In this document: positions 16,459-26,680 of the stretch, piece by piece
Position numbering within the stretch: the stretch's first letter is position 1
Layout: the number at the start of each line of letters is the position of its first letter
Source: Amycolatopsis albispora
GTDB taxonomy: Bacteria; Actinomycetota; Actinomycetes; Mycobacteriales; Pseudonocardiaceae
Length of the DNA stretch: 64,000 nucleotides
Direction: 5' to 3'
Assembly (NCBI RefSeq): GCF_003312875.1
Contig: NZ_CP015163.1
Coordinates: 2,790,001-2,854,000 of the forward strand
Translations under genes and position numbers: made by a program
The notes under the pieces: generated by a model
What the model was told of the DNA's origin: nothing
What the model saw: only the letters and a program-made list of their open reading frames with translations
Databases searched by the model: none

Positions 16459-18051
16459 CTAGCTTGAGTTTTAACGCCTGAGTGGTCGGCGGTGACCCCT
16501 GTTGATCATGAGTGAAGCCCTTGGGTGATCCTTCTTCTTGCGACAGAGGAAGATCGAGACCAAGGGCTTCAGTTGATCAGTGTGCATCACGCCCGTGACG
16601 CCGGTGCGTCCGGGGAGCTGTCGGTGTTCCGGCAGGAGTTCTACCGGTGCCTGACCCGGCGGGCGGACGCGTTGTTCGAGTTGGCCGACGCGGTGTTGTG
16701 CGCTGACGGGCCGGTGCGGTCGGTCGCGGAGTTATCGCTGGCCGGTGAGCATCGCCGTGGTCATGGCAGTGGCTATGCCGCGCTGGCGCGGGGTCGTGTC
16801 GAGGTCAACCGGCTGCGGACCGCGCTGACCAGCGTGTCGCTGCCGCGTGCCGCGGACGGGCGGCTGGTGCTGGCGGTGGATGTGACCTGCTGGCTGCGCC
16901 CGGAGGCGCACACGTGTCCGCAGCGGGTCCTGTGTCACACCTACGGCCGCGGCAAGGACCAGCACATGATGGTGCCCGGCTGGCCTTACTCCGTCGTCGT
17001 CGCGCTGGAAGCGGGACGGAGTTCGTGGACCGCGCCGCTGGACGCGGTCCGGCTCGCGCCCGGCGACAACGCCGCGAGCGTGACCGCCCGGCAGATCCGG
17101 GGCGTGGTGGACCGCTTGACCGCAGCCGGGCACTGGCGGCCGGGAGACCCGCACATCCTGCTGGTCGCCGACGCCGGCTACGACGGTCCCCGCCTGGCCC
17201 ATGTGCTGGCCGATCTTCCGATCACCGTGCTGGTGCGGATGCGCACCGATCGGGTGCTGCATCGCCCGGTCCCGCCGCAGCCGCCCGGCACGATGGGCAG
17301 GCCCCGCCGCCACGGTGACGAGTTCGCTTTCGGCGACCCGAACACCTGGGGCGAGCCTGATGTCGTCACCGACACCACGACCCGGCTCTATGGTCCCGCG
17401 CTGATCCGGGCCTGGGATCGGCTGCATCCACGGCTGACCCACCGCATCGCCTGGGCCGGCCACAACGGCGCCCTGCCGATCATCGAGGGCACCGTGATCC
17501 GGTTGCAGGTCCAGCGTCTGCCCTCCGGGGCGATCCCGAAACCTGTGTGGCTCTGGCACTCGGGCACCGGCCTGGACCAGGCCGAGGTCGATCTGGCCTG
17601 GCAGGCGTTCCTGCGCCGCTTCGACATCGAGCACACCTTCCGCATGCTCAAGCAAACCCTCGGCTGGACCACCCCGAAACTCCGCTCACCCGAGGCCGCC
17701 GACCGCTGGACCTGGCTGCTGATCACCGCCTACACCCAACTCCGCCTCACCCGCGACCTCACCGCCGACCTGCGCCGCCCCTGGGAGAAACCCCGACCAG
17801 CCCAGCGGCTCACCCCGGCCAGAGTCCGCCGAGGGTTTCGGAACCTGCGCCCACAACTCACCTGTCCCGCCGGTGTCCCGAAACCCTCACGGCCCGGCCC
17901 CGGACGCTCCGCCGGAACACCCAATCACCGACCCGCACCACGCCACGACGTCCACACCGTCACCAGCACGAACACCCGAAAACCCAAGCACAGCAAGAAC
18001 ACCAAAACGAGCACACCTCGACCACGACGAACAGGTTAAAACTCAAGCTAG
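16459..18051 (+). mobile_element. IS701-like insertion sequence, complete, with CTAG target duplication
   Basis: The 1.6-kb element is bounded by perfect inverted termini reading CTAGCTTGAGTTTTAAC at 16459-16475 and its complement at 18035-18051. The outer CTAG on each side is best read as the 4-bp target duplication (IS701 elements duplicate YTAR), leaving a 13-bp terminal repeat. One transposase gene fills it. The right CTAG overlaps the folA stop codon, so insertion happened exactly at the gene end without damaging it. Intact ends and an intact frame suggest recent insertion. Confidence 0.88.
16525..18039 (+). CDS. IS701-like DDE transposase
   Basis: Up to 504 residues with an RNase-H-like catalytic core. 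The likely catalytic acids are Asp in LAVDVTCW, Asp in LLVADAGYDG, and Glu in the DIEHTFRMLKQTLGWTTPKLR helix, which carries the Y/H-(2)-R-(3)-E/K-(6)-K-like layout of IS4/IS701-type enzymes. The C-terminus is a long basic, Pro/Thr-rich tail. GTG at 16525 gives the longest product, but homologous proteins begin around VHHARDAGASGELSVF, so GTG at 16582 is a real alternative. An inverted repeat (GAAGCCCTTGG at 16514-16524 with its complement at 16560-16570) brackets the first start and could restrict its translation. Confidence 0.88.
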   Translation: MILLLATEEDRDQGLQLISVHHARDAGASGELSVFRQEFYRCLTRRADALFELADAVLCADGPVRSVAELSLAGEHRRGHGSGYAALARGRVEVNRLRTALTSVSLPRAADGRLVLAVDVTCWLRPEAHTCPQRVLCHTYGRGKDQHMMVPGWPYSVVVALEAGRSSWTAPLDAVRLAPGDNAASVTARQIRGVVDRLTAAGHWRPGDPHILLVADAGYDGPRLAHVLADLPITVLVRMRTDRVLHRPVPPQPPGTMGRPRRHGDEFAFGDPNTWGEPDVVTDTTTRLYGPALIRAWDRLHPRLTHRIAWAGHNGALPIIEGTVIRLQVQRLPSGAIPKPVWLWHSGTGLDQAEVDLAWQAFLRRFDIEHTFRMLKQTLGWTTPKLRSPEAADRWTWLLITAYTQLRLTRDLTADLRRPWEKPRPAQRLTPARVRRGFRNLRPQLTCPAGVPKPSRPGPGRSAGTPNHRPAPRHDVHTVTSTNTRKPKHSKNTKTSTPRPRRTG

Positions 18052-18527
18052 TCCGGCTGTGCGCCGGTTCCGGTCCAGGTGAGGAAGCGGTAGTGCAGGC
18101 CACTCGCCGACTCCTGCCACTCCCCGGCCGAATCCGGCGCGCGCCCGACCTCGGGCGCGTGCGTGTCGCCGTCAAATGACTCCCGGATCTCGGTGACCAC
18201 GATCCGGTCCGCATACGGCAGCGCCGCCCGGTAGACCGCCGCGCCGCCGATCACCCAGGCGTCCCCGGACACCGCGGCGAGCGCCGCGGGCAGGTCCGCG
18301 AAGGTCTCCACGCCTTCCTGCGGCGTGCGTGACAGCACGAGGTTGCGCCTGCCCGGCAGCGGCCGGAACCGCGGCGGCAGCGACTCCCACGTGCGGCGGC
18401 CCATCAGCACGGTCGCGCCCGCGGTCAGCGTGCGGAAGTGCTTGAGGTCCTCCGGCAGGTGCCACGGCAGCGTGCCGTCGCGGCCGATGACACCGTTCGC
18501 CGCCTGCGCCCAGACCAGCCCGATCAC
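18048..18527 (-). CDS. folA: dihydrofolate reductase
   Basis: A 159-residue DHFR. Conserved elements are [26 protein letters not shown] at the N-terminus (substrate-binding acid in LPEDLKHF), [12 protein letters not shown], the NADPH-contacting [11 protein letters not shown], and [17 protein letters not shown]. It reduces dihydrofolate, regenerating the cofactor consumed by the thymidylate synthase encoded just upstream. GTG at 18527 overlaps the thyA stop (GTGA), so the two are coupled. The TAG stop at 18050-18048 coincides with the CTAG at the right end of the IS element, so its native terminator region has been displaced about 1.6 kb away. Confidence 0.96.
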   Translation of the reverse strand: MIGLVWAQAANGVIGRDGTLPWHLPEDLKHFRTLTAGATVLMGRRTWESLPPRFRPLPGRRNLVLSRTPQEGVETFADLPAALAAVSGDAWVIGGAAVYRAALPYADRIVVTEIRESFDGDTHAPEVGRAPDSAGEWQESASGLHYRFLTWTGTGAQPD

Positions 18528-19321
18528 ACCGCCACCGGTGCCTTGATGCCGGGATGCGGGTCGTAGCCCTCGACCTCGATGTGCTCGTAGCTGTAGTCGA
18601 ACAGGCTGTCCGCCGGCTTCAGGCGCAGCGTCGGGAAGGCACGCGCCTCGCGGGCGAGTTGCGTGCGGACCTGCTCCTCGTGGTTGTCGTAGATGTGGCA
18701 GTCGCCACCGGTCCAGATGAAGTCGCCCACTCCGAGCCCCACCTGCTCGGCGAGCATGTGCGTGAGCAGCGCATAGCTGGCGATGTTGAACGGCACGCCG
18801 AGGAACAGGTCGGCGCTGCGCTGGTACAGCTGGCACGACAGCAGGCCGTCGGCGACGTAGAACTGGAAGAACGCGTGACACGGCGGCAGCGCCATGCGCG
18901 GGATGTCGGCCACGTTCCACGCGGAGACGATGATCCGCCGGGAGTCGGGGTTTTCGCGCAGCGTGCGCAGCACTTCGCTGATCTGGTCGACGTGCCCGCC
19001 GTCCGGGGTCGGCCACGAGCGCCACTGCACGCCGTAGACCGGGCCGAGATCGCCGTCCGGCGCGGCCCATTCGTCCCAGATCGTGACTCCGTGGTCCCGC
19101 AGCCAGGTCACGTTCGCGTCGCCGCGCAGGAACCACAGCAGCTCGTAGGCGACCGAGCGGAAGTGCACCTTCTTCGTGGTGACCAGCGGGAAACCGTCGG
19201 CCAGCCGGTACCGCAGCTGGTGCCCGAAGATCGACCGCGTGCCGGTGCCGGTGCGGTCGTCCTTGCGTGCCCCGTGGTCCAGCACGTGGCGGAGGAGGTC
19301 TTCGTACTGCGTGTCCGGCAT
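18524..19321 (-). CDS. thyA: thymidylate synthase
   Basis: A 265-residue ThyA of standard length. It shows the N-terminal [16 protein letters not shown], the catalytic Cys in [13 protein letters not shown], the dUMP phosphate-binding Arg in [21 protein letters not shown], and [15 protein letters not shown]. It methylates dUMP with methylenetetrahydrofolate. The frame is open far upstream, but the ATG at 19321 fits the family start; the extra residues are antisense to the efflux gene. It is the first gene of the thyA-folA operon. Confidence 0.97.
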   Translation of the reverse strand: MPDTQYEDLLRHVLDHGARKDDRTGTGTRSIFGHQLRYRLADGFPLVTTKKVHFRSVAYELLWFLRGDANVTWLRDHGVTIWDEWAAPDGDLGPVYGVQWRSWPTPDGGHVDQISEVLRTLRENPDSRRIIVSAWNVADIPRMALPPCHAFFQFYVADGLLSCQLYQRSADLFLGVPFNIASYALLTHMLAEQVGLGVGDFIWTGGDCHIYDNHEEQVRTQLAREARAFPTLRLKPADSLFDYSYEHIEVEGYDPHPGIKAPVAV

Positions 19322-19444
19322 GGCCGCGAGCCTAACCGCCGCCGCGGTCGGCTCTGGACAGCGCACCTGGTTTGCGTGTCGCGCAAAGACTCCTTGCCAA
19401 AGTTGCGTGGCGAGGCAGGTGTCTTGATTCCTAGCGTCGGGGCC

Positions 19445-20926
19445 ATGTCCTCGAATGTTCTTCCCACTCCGGCACGCCGTGGCCTGCTCGCGGTCATGTG
19501 CGCCTGCGTTGTGCTGGTGGTCGGCATGGTCGCCGCGATCAATCTGGCCGTGCCGCTGCTGGCCGCGAGTGCCCTGCACCCGTCGGCGTCCGCGCTGGTC
19601 TGGATCGTCGACACCTACGTGATCTTCTTCGCCTGCCTGGTGATTCCCGGCGGCGCGGCCGGTGACCGCTTCGGGCGCAAGGGCGTGCTGCTCACCGGCC
19701 TGGTGCTGTTCGCCGCGGGCGCGCTGCTGTCCGCGACCGCGCCCGACGTGGTCGTGCTGCTCGCCGGGCGCGCGCTCACCGGCATCGGCGCGGCGGCCGT
19801 GCTGCCCAACACGCTGGCCGTCCTCCTGCACGCGGTGCCTGCCGAGCGGAAAGGGGCGACCATCGCGACCTGGGCGTCGATGACCGGCATCGGCGGTGTC
19901 GCGGGCAACGTCGGCGGTGGCGCGATCATGTCCGGCGGTTCGTGGCGGTGGCTGTTCGCCGCCGCCGTGCCGCTCGCGCTGGGGCTCGCCGCGCTCACCG
20001 GCCGGATCGCGCCGGTGTCGTCCCGGCACGACCGCCGCCTCGACCCGCTGGGCGCGCTGCTGTTCGTCGGCGCGTCGGTCGCCCTGCTGATCGGCATCGT
20101 GCAGGGCCCGGAGGCGGGCTGGGGCAGCACGATCGTGGTGGCCGGATTCGCCGGTTCCGCCGTGTTGTTCACCGCGTGGACCTTCGTCGAACTGAAGACC
20201 GAGCACCCGCTGCTCGATCCGCGGCTGTTCCGCGTCGCCGGGCTGCGCAGCGCGTGCCTCGGCATGACCACGGTGTTCTTCGGCATGTTCGCGCTGTTCT
20301 ACGTCAACGCGTCGTTCCTGCAGTACGGCAAGGGGTTCGGCGTGCTGGAGACCGGTCTCGGGATCATCCCGCTGACCGTGCCCCTCATTCTCGGCGGGCG
20401 GTACGCCGGGCAGGTGGCGCGGCGCATCGGCCTCGACGCCACCCTGGCGCTCGCCTTCACCTCCGTCGGCGGCGGCCTGCTCGGACTGTCCACAAGCGAC
20501 ACGCAGACGCCGTACGTCACCTACGCGGCGTGGCTGGTGGTGACCGGGATCGGCGTGACGCTGGCGCTGCCCACGCTGTCCGGGGTCATCGCGGGTTCGC
20601 TGCCGCCGTCCCAGACCGGCGTCGGCACCGGGCTGCAGGCCACCACCCGCGAATTCGGCAGCGCGCTCGGGGTCGCCGTCATCGGCACGGTGCTCACCGC
20701 CCGGTTCACCGCCGAACTGCCGCCGGACGTCCACGCCCACACCGTGGCGCAGGCCCTCACCTCGGCGCCGGACCGCACGCACGACGTCGTCACCGCCTTC
20801 GTCGCGGGCACGGGCTCCGGGCTGCGTGTGATCGGCGTCGCAGTCCTGGTCCTGGGCGGGCTCGTCGTGCTGCAGTCCCTGCTGTCCCGGCGCGCCCACC
20901 ACCCGGCCACCGCGGGGCGCGGGTAG
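19445..20926 (+). CDS. MFS transporter, DHA2-type (14-TM) drug efflux
   Basis: A 493-residue polytopic protein with about 14 transmembrane helices. It has the DHA2 motifs [34 protein letters not shown] (motif A after TM2) and [20 protein letters not shown], plus the [19 protein letters not shown] proline-less motif C-like helix. It is a proton-driven exporter of lipophilic compounds by family. The ATG at 19445 follows TAGCGT at 19432-19437 by seven bases, so the mRNA is probably leaderless; the frame is open far upstream, but that part is antisense to thyA. No dedicated regulator is adjacent. Confidence 0.9.
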   Translation: MSSNVLPTPARRGLLAVMCACVVLVVGMVAAINLAVPLLAASALHPSASALVWIVDTYVIFFACLVIPGGAAGDRFGRKGVLLTGLVLFAAGALLSATAPDVVVLLAGRALTGIGAAAVLPNTLAVLLHAVPAERKGATIATWASMTGIGGVAGNVGGGAIMSGGSWRWLFAAAVPLALGLAALTGRIAPVSSRHDRRLDPLGALLFVGASVALLIGIVQGPEAGWGSTIVVAGFAGSAVLFTAWTFVELKTEHPLLDPRLFRVAGLRSACLGMTTVFFGMFALFYVNASFLQYGKGFGVLETGLGIIPLTVPLILGGRYAGQVARRIGLDATLALAFTSVGGGLLGLSTSDTQTPYVTYAAWLVVTGIGVTLALPTLSGVIAGSLPPSQTGVGTGLQATTREFGSALGVAVIGTVLTARFTAELPPDVHAHTVAQALTSAPDRTHDVVTAFVAGTGSGLRVIGVAVLVLGGLVVLQSLLSRRAHHPATAGRG

Positions 20927-20962
20927 TGTGCGGGAAGATCGTCAGCACGCAGGAGCAACCAG

Positions 20963-22633
<1,671 letters not shown>

Positions 22634-22634
22634 T

Positions 22635-24614
22635 TCAGCCGAGGTCGATCTCTTCCGCCCGTGGATCACCGACTTCGGCGTACAACGCACGCGCCTGTTC
22701 CAGTGCCTCACGAGCGGCCTGGGGATCCGGGTGCCGACTGCCCATGCCGTGCCATGCCTCGGCTTGACGCCGCTTGAGCCCGTCCGCACGGAACAACTCG
22801 GCCGCCGTCCGATAGGCCTCGGCACCGGCGAGCGCGTCCTCGGCGGCCTCGCCGAGCACCATCTGGCATTTGGCGGTGTTTTCCCGCTCCCCCGCCGTCG
22901 CGTCGAAGAATTCCAGCGCACGCCGCACGGAAGCAACAGCCGCCGCATCGTTCCCTTCGCCCAGATACGCCCGCGCGTGCTGCAGATGCAGCAAAGCCCG
23001 CATGCGCACCGCTTGGCCGGGTGGGATGTTGGCGCCCGCTTCGTCGACCATCCGCTCGGATTCGTCGTAGCGCCGGTGCGCGTCGGCGTATTTCCGCTGC
23101 TTGGCGTCCACCTTGCCAAGCCATTCCGTGTTCGACTGCATGCCCATGTGGTGCCGCAGGCGCAGCGCGACGGCCAGCGAAGCCTCGAAATCGGCACGGG
23201 CCTTTTCCCCATCACCGACTTCCATCCACGCGGCACCGCGCTGGTTCGCCAGCTGCATGAAGCCCGCTTCGCTGTCCAACTCCGCCGCCTCGATGCCGAT
23301 CCGGTGGGTTTCCAGCCAGGCCGTGGTGTACCCGTGCATGTGCAGGAACTTGAACAACGCCACGCAAAGCTGCCAGGCGACGTCGTTCCGACTGGCATTG
23401 ACCGCCTCGGCCACACAGGCCGCGACACTTCGCCATTCGTTCTCGAACCACGCCAGCGCCTCGTCCCGCGTGGGCACAGGCCTGCCGGAATTCTCCACTT
23501 CCGCGAAAACGTCACCGATCCGCCAGCGCCCGGAAAGCGCCAGATCACGACGCGCGGCTTCGGCCAGGTACCACGTGACGACCCGCTCGAGGATTTCGGC
23601 GCGGTCCTCGGTTTCCTCCTGCAGTTTCGCGTGTTCGCGAACCAGCGCGTGGAAGAAGTAGCGACCACGGGCGTCGTCGTAGTACAGCAGGGACGCGTCG
23701 ACCAGTTCGTCCAGCATTTCCGTGACATCGCCACCGCAGGCGACCTCGGCCGCTTCCGCCGTGAAATCGGGGCCGGGCAGCAAGGCCACCCGGCGGAACA
23801 CGCGCGCGAATTCGGTCGTCAGCCCGTCGTAGGCCAGCTTGATCGAGGACGCCACCGGCTGCGTCACGTCCAGTTCCAGCAACGCCGCCCGGGACTGGCG
23901 GATCCGGTTGACCAGCGGTTCGGCCACCCGCGCGCGGCCGAGCAGATGCGCCGCCACCAGGCGGATCAGCAGCGGATGCCCGCCACACAGCTCCCCCAGT
24001 TCGTCCAGCAGCGCGTCGTCGATCTCCGCCGCCGTCGGGCCGAGGCTGGCGAGCAGCAGTTCGCGTGCTTCCGGCGCGGGCAGCTGCGGCAACTGCACGA
24101 GCATGAAGTTGCTCGCGGCGAGCCTGCGCAACGCGCGGCGGCTGGTCACCAGCACCACCGCCGACGGCGCCGCCTTGGGGATCAGGGGTTCGACCTGCGC
24201 GACATCGACGACGTCCTTGAGCAGCAAGACAAACCGGCGGCCCGCCGAGAGCAGCTGGTAGGCCTGCGCCAGATCGGCGTCTTTGCTGGGCAGTTCCCGC
24301 TCGGGCACCTCGAGGCCCCGCAGCACCTGGCGCAGCAGGTCCTCCAGCGGCAGCGCCTCGCCATCCGCGGTCGCGGCCTGGACCTCAAGGTAGGGGCAGT
24401 CGCCCTCGGCGCGGCGGTAGTCCTCGTACACCTCCGCCGCGAGGCTGTAGCTTCCCAGGCCGGCACTGGCGTGCACGCAGACGAGCCCGGGCAGGTCCAG
24501 CTCACGTCGGCTCGCGAGGTACCGGCCGATCGTTCCCCGCTGCTCGGCCCGGTCCAGGAACGGCACGGCCCGCCGCGGCCCGGCTCCCATCACCACCACA
24601 GCCCCCTCACGCAC
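22635..24614 (-). CDS. STAND-like (NB-ARC-type) ATPase with TPR-like C-terminus and degenerate P-loop
   Basis: A 659-residue protein with the layout of actinobacterial NB-ARC/TPR regulators but without the SARP DNA-binding domain. A P-loop-equivalent (VHASAGLGSYSLAA, about 47-60) lacks the Lys of GxGKT/S. The Walker-B-equivalent RFVLLLKDVVD (127-137) has the last hydrophobic position followed by Lys. Conserved GHPLLIRLVAAHLLG and a winged-helix-like segment (RVALLPGPDFTAEAAEVA) follow. Residues 380-659 are helical repeats resembling TPRs (ADFEASLAVALRLRHH, RRYDESERMVDEAG, YRTAAELFRADGLKR). ATP hydrolysis may therefore be lost. It converges on the repeat-containing transferase gene with one base between stops. 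An internal Met nine residues in is an alternative start. Confidence 0.78.
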   Translation of the reverse strand: MREGAVVVMGAGPRRAVPFLDRAEQRGTIGRYLASRRELDLPGLVCVHASAGLGSYSLAAEVYEDYRRAEGDCPYLEVQAATADGEALPLEDLLRQVLRGLEVPERELPSKDADLAQAYQLLSAGRRFVLLLKDVVDVAQVEPLIPKAAPSAVVLVTSRRALRRLAASNFMLVQLPQLPAPEARELLLASLGPTAAEIDDALLDELGELCGGHPLLIRLVAAHLLGRARVAEPLVNRIRQSRAALLELDVTQPVASSIKLAYDGLTTEFARVFRRVALLPGPDFTAEAAEVACGGDVTEMLDELVDASLLYYDDARGRYFFHALVREHAKLQEETEDRAEILERVVTWYLAEAARRDLALSGRWRIGDVFAEVENSGRPVPTRDEALAWFENEWRSVAACVAEAVNASRNDVAWQLCVALFKFLHMHGYTTAWLETHRIGIEAAELDSEAGFMQLANQRGAAWMEVGDGEKARADFEASLAVALRLRHHMGMQSNTEWLGKVDAKQRKYADAHRRYDESERMVDEAGANIPPGQAVRMRALLHLQHARAYLGEGNDAAAVASVRRALEFFDATAGERENTAKCQMVLGEAAEDALAGAEAYRTAAELFRADGLKRRQAEAWHGMGSRHPDPQAAREALEQARALYAEVGDPRAEEIDLG

Positions 24615-24716
24615 GATTCGCGGTCACGCCCACCGTAGCGATCAGAACACCACGTGTCATGGGAACGCGGATCGCGCGCCCCGCCCGATCCGGTGATCGG
24701 TTCGCCCCTGGCCCGG

Positions 24717-25445
24717 TCAGCTCATCCGGTTGACCGCGCTGGTGGTGGTCTCGATCAGCCGCCGCATGGCTCGGTGGGCGGCGACCGGGCGGTGCCCGCG
24801 GACGGCGGCCAGCACGGCGTGGTGCAGCGGCAGCGTGGCCGCCACCCCGCCGGGGGCGTGCGAGCTGGCCGCCAGCCCGTGCCGCAGGCTGGTTTCCAGC
24901 AGCCTGCCCAGCTGCTCGATCAGCTGGTTCCCGCTGGCCCGCAACAGGGTCAGGTGGAACGCCAGGTCGGCGTCCACAAAGGACTGTTCGTGCTCCGGCA
25001 GGCGTGGCGCGAACTCCGCCATGCCGGCGTAGGCGTTCTCCAGGGTGGCGATCTGCTCGGCGGTGGCGCGCTCGGCGGCCAGCTGCGCGGCGCCCGGCTC
25101 GACCATCAGGCGCAGCTCCAGCAGGTCGTCGAGGAACTCCGGCGCGGCCACCTGGCCGTGCCAGTCGATCACCTCGCGGTCCATCAGGTTCCACTCGTGA
25201 CGCGGCCGCACGCGCGTGCCCAGCCGCGGCCGCGCGTCCACCAATCCCTTGGCGGCCAAGGCTTTGACCGCCTCCCGCACGCCACCGCGGCTGACCTTCA
25301 GCTGCGCGGCCAGCTCGGCCTCGTTCGGCAGCCTGCTCCCGTAGGACAGCTCTCCGGAGACGATGCGCCGCCCGATCCACTCCACCACCTGGCCGTGCAT
25401 GGTCCGGTGCCTGCCGAGCGGACCCGCTGAACTGCTGCTCTCCAC
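24717..25445 (-). CDS. FadR/GntR-family regulator of the adjacent sugar importer
   Basis: About 242 residues from the GTG at 25445. The N-terminal winged helix is clear (MHGQVVEWIGRRIVSGELSYGSRLPNEAELAAQLKVSRGGVREAVKALAAKGLVDARPRLGTRV). The C-terminal all-helical FCD domain has the metal-binding set Asp-His-His-His (DADLAFHLTLL, then HHAVLAAV and AHRAMRRL). GntR/FadR proteins of this type sense sugar acids or sugars. The start is uncertain: ATG at 25400 is also possible, and the longer frame up to 25604 would run through the operator. It is divergent from the CUT2 importer and almost certainly represses it. Confidence 0.82.
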   Translation of the reverse strand: MESSSSAGPLGRHRTMHGQVVEWIGRRIVSGELSYGSRLPNEAELAAQLKVSRGGVREAVKALAAKGLVDARPRLGTRVRPRHEWNLMDREVIDWHGQVAAPEFLDDLLELRLMVEPGAAQLAAERATAEQIATLENAYAGMAEFAPRLPEHEQSFVDADLAFHLTLLRASGNQLIEQLGRLLETSLRHGLAASSHAPGGVAATLPLHHAVLAAVRGHRPVAAHRAMRRLIETTTSAVNRMS

Positions 25446-25507
25446 CACCGGATCATCGGCGGCGCCCCGGCCGAAGTCAAACCGGGCGCCCTTGACTTCC
25501 GTACCCC

Positions 25508-25522
25508 AATCATCCAATGATT
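25508..25522. promoter_or_regulatory. GntR-type operator between regulator and sugar importer
   Basis: AATCATCCAATGATT is a perfect palindrome with 6-bp arms around a 3-bp centre. It lies 37 bases before the ATG of the binding-protein gene and about 60 bases before the regulator start. Position and symmetry suit a FadR/GntR dimer that controls both divergent transcripts. Confidence 0.65.
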
Positions 25523-25558
25523 CAAGCATTGCCGCCGAGACGGATGCGGGGTCGAACG

Positions 25559-26656
25559 ATGGGGTTCGCGAAGTCCGACAGCACCACGTCCCGCAGAGCC
25601 GCACTGGGCTATCTCGGCGCGGGCGGCGGAGTCCTCGCCGCGAGCGCGCTGCTGTCCGCGTGCACCGGCGTCCAGGAGGGCCAGCGGAGCACGGGCACCT
25701 TCCCGGACACCCCCGACTGGCGGTTCGTGTTCGTCAACCACGTCACCACGAACTCCTTCTTCGTGCCGACCCGCACCGGCCTCGCCGACGCCGCCGCGCT
25801 GCTCGGCATCCCCGAACCGCAGTGGACCGGTTCGGAGAACGGCAACGTCGCGCAGATGGCCAGCGCGATGGAAACCGCGCTCAACGGCAAGGCCGACGGC
25901 ATCGCGATCTCGCTGACCGACAACAACGCCTTCGTCGAGCTGACCAAGCGCGCGCTGGCCGCCGGGATCCCGGTGCTCGCCTACAACGCGAACGCGGCGG
26001 GCAACCACCCGCTCGCCTACGTCGGCCAGGACCTCTACCTGTCCGGGTTCAAGATGGGCCAGCGGATCGCCGAGAAGGTGACCTCCGGTGAGATCCTGGT
26101 CGGCATTTCCCAGCCGGGCGGCAACAACGTGCAGCCGCGGCTCGACGGCATCGTCGACGCGCTCAAGCAGGCCGCCCCCGGCGTGACCGTGCGCTCGGTC
26201 AACACCGGCGCCGAGCAGGCCGGCGAACTCAACGCGATGACCGCCGCCTACACCGGAAACCCCGGCGTCCAGGGCATCTACGCCGTCGACGCGGGCAGCA
26301 CCGCGGCCTGCGCGAGCCTGATCACCGACCGCGGGCTGACCGGCCGCGTCGGCGGCGGCGGGTTCGACCTGCTCGACGAAACCGTGCAGGGCGTGGCGTC
26401 CGGCGCGCTGGACTTCACCATCGACCAGTCCCCGTACCTGCAGGGCTTCCTGTCCGTGCTCTACCTCTACCTGTACCGGCTGTCCGGCACGCTGGTCGCG
26501 CCACCGGTCACCGACACCGGGCTGACCTTCGTCACCAAGGAGAACGCCGGCCCGTACGCCACCGCGGGCAGCAAGTTCCAGGGCGGGCCGAACAACACGC
26601 TGGTCCCGATGCCACCGTCGATCCCGCTGCCGCCGCCGTCGGCGCTGACCCGCTGA
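25559..26656 (+). CDS. sugar ABC transporter substrate-binding lipoprotein (CUT2/RbsB-like, Tat type)
   Basis: A 365-residue protein. A twin-arginine motif (TTSRRAALGYL, Arg12-Arg13) precedes a hydrophobic stretch and the lipobox LSAC with Cys35, so it should be exported folded and lipidated. The mature domain is a periplasmic-binding-protein type 1 fold (WRFVFVNHVTTNSFFVPTRTGLADAAALLG, GKADGIAISLTDNN, GIPVLAYNANAAGN, GGGFDLLDETVQGVASGALDFTIDQSPYLQGFL). That is the family of ribose/xylose/fructose and AI-2 receptors; the ligand is unknown. The start is set at ATG 25559, since the longer frame begins inside the operator. First gene of a three-gene operon. Confidence 0.92.
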   Translation: MGFAKSDSTTSRRAALGYLGAGGGVLAASALLSACTGVQEGQRSTGTFPDTPDWRFVFVNHVTTNSFFVPTRTGLADAAALLGIPEPQWTGSENGNVAQMASAMETALNGKADGIAISLTDNNAFVELTKRALAAGIPVLAYNANAAGNHPLAYVGQDLYLSGFKMGQRIAEKVTSGEILVGISQPGGNNVQPRLDGIVDALKQAAPGVTVRSVNTGAEQAGELNAMTAAYTGNPGVQGIYAVDAGSTAACASLITDRGLTGRVGGGGFDLLDETVQGVASGALDFTIDQSPYLQGFLSVLYLYLYRLSGTLVAPPVTDTGLTFVTKENAGPYATAGSKFQGGPNNTLVPMPPSIPLPPPSALTR

Positions 26657-26680
26657 GCCAGCCGCGAGGAAGGGCCACCG

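Noticed and set aside
18554..19444. Long plus-strand open frame running into the efflux transporter
   Set aside because: It is antisense to thyA, has no family resemblance, and the transporter clearly starts at 19445 behind a -10 box.
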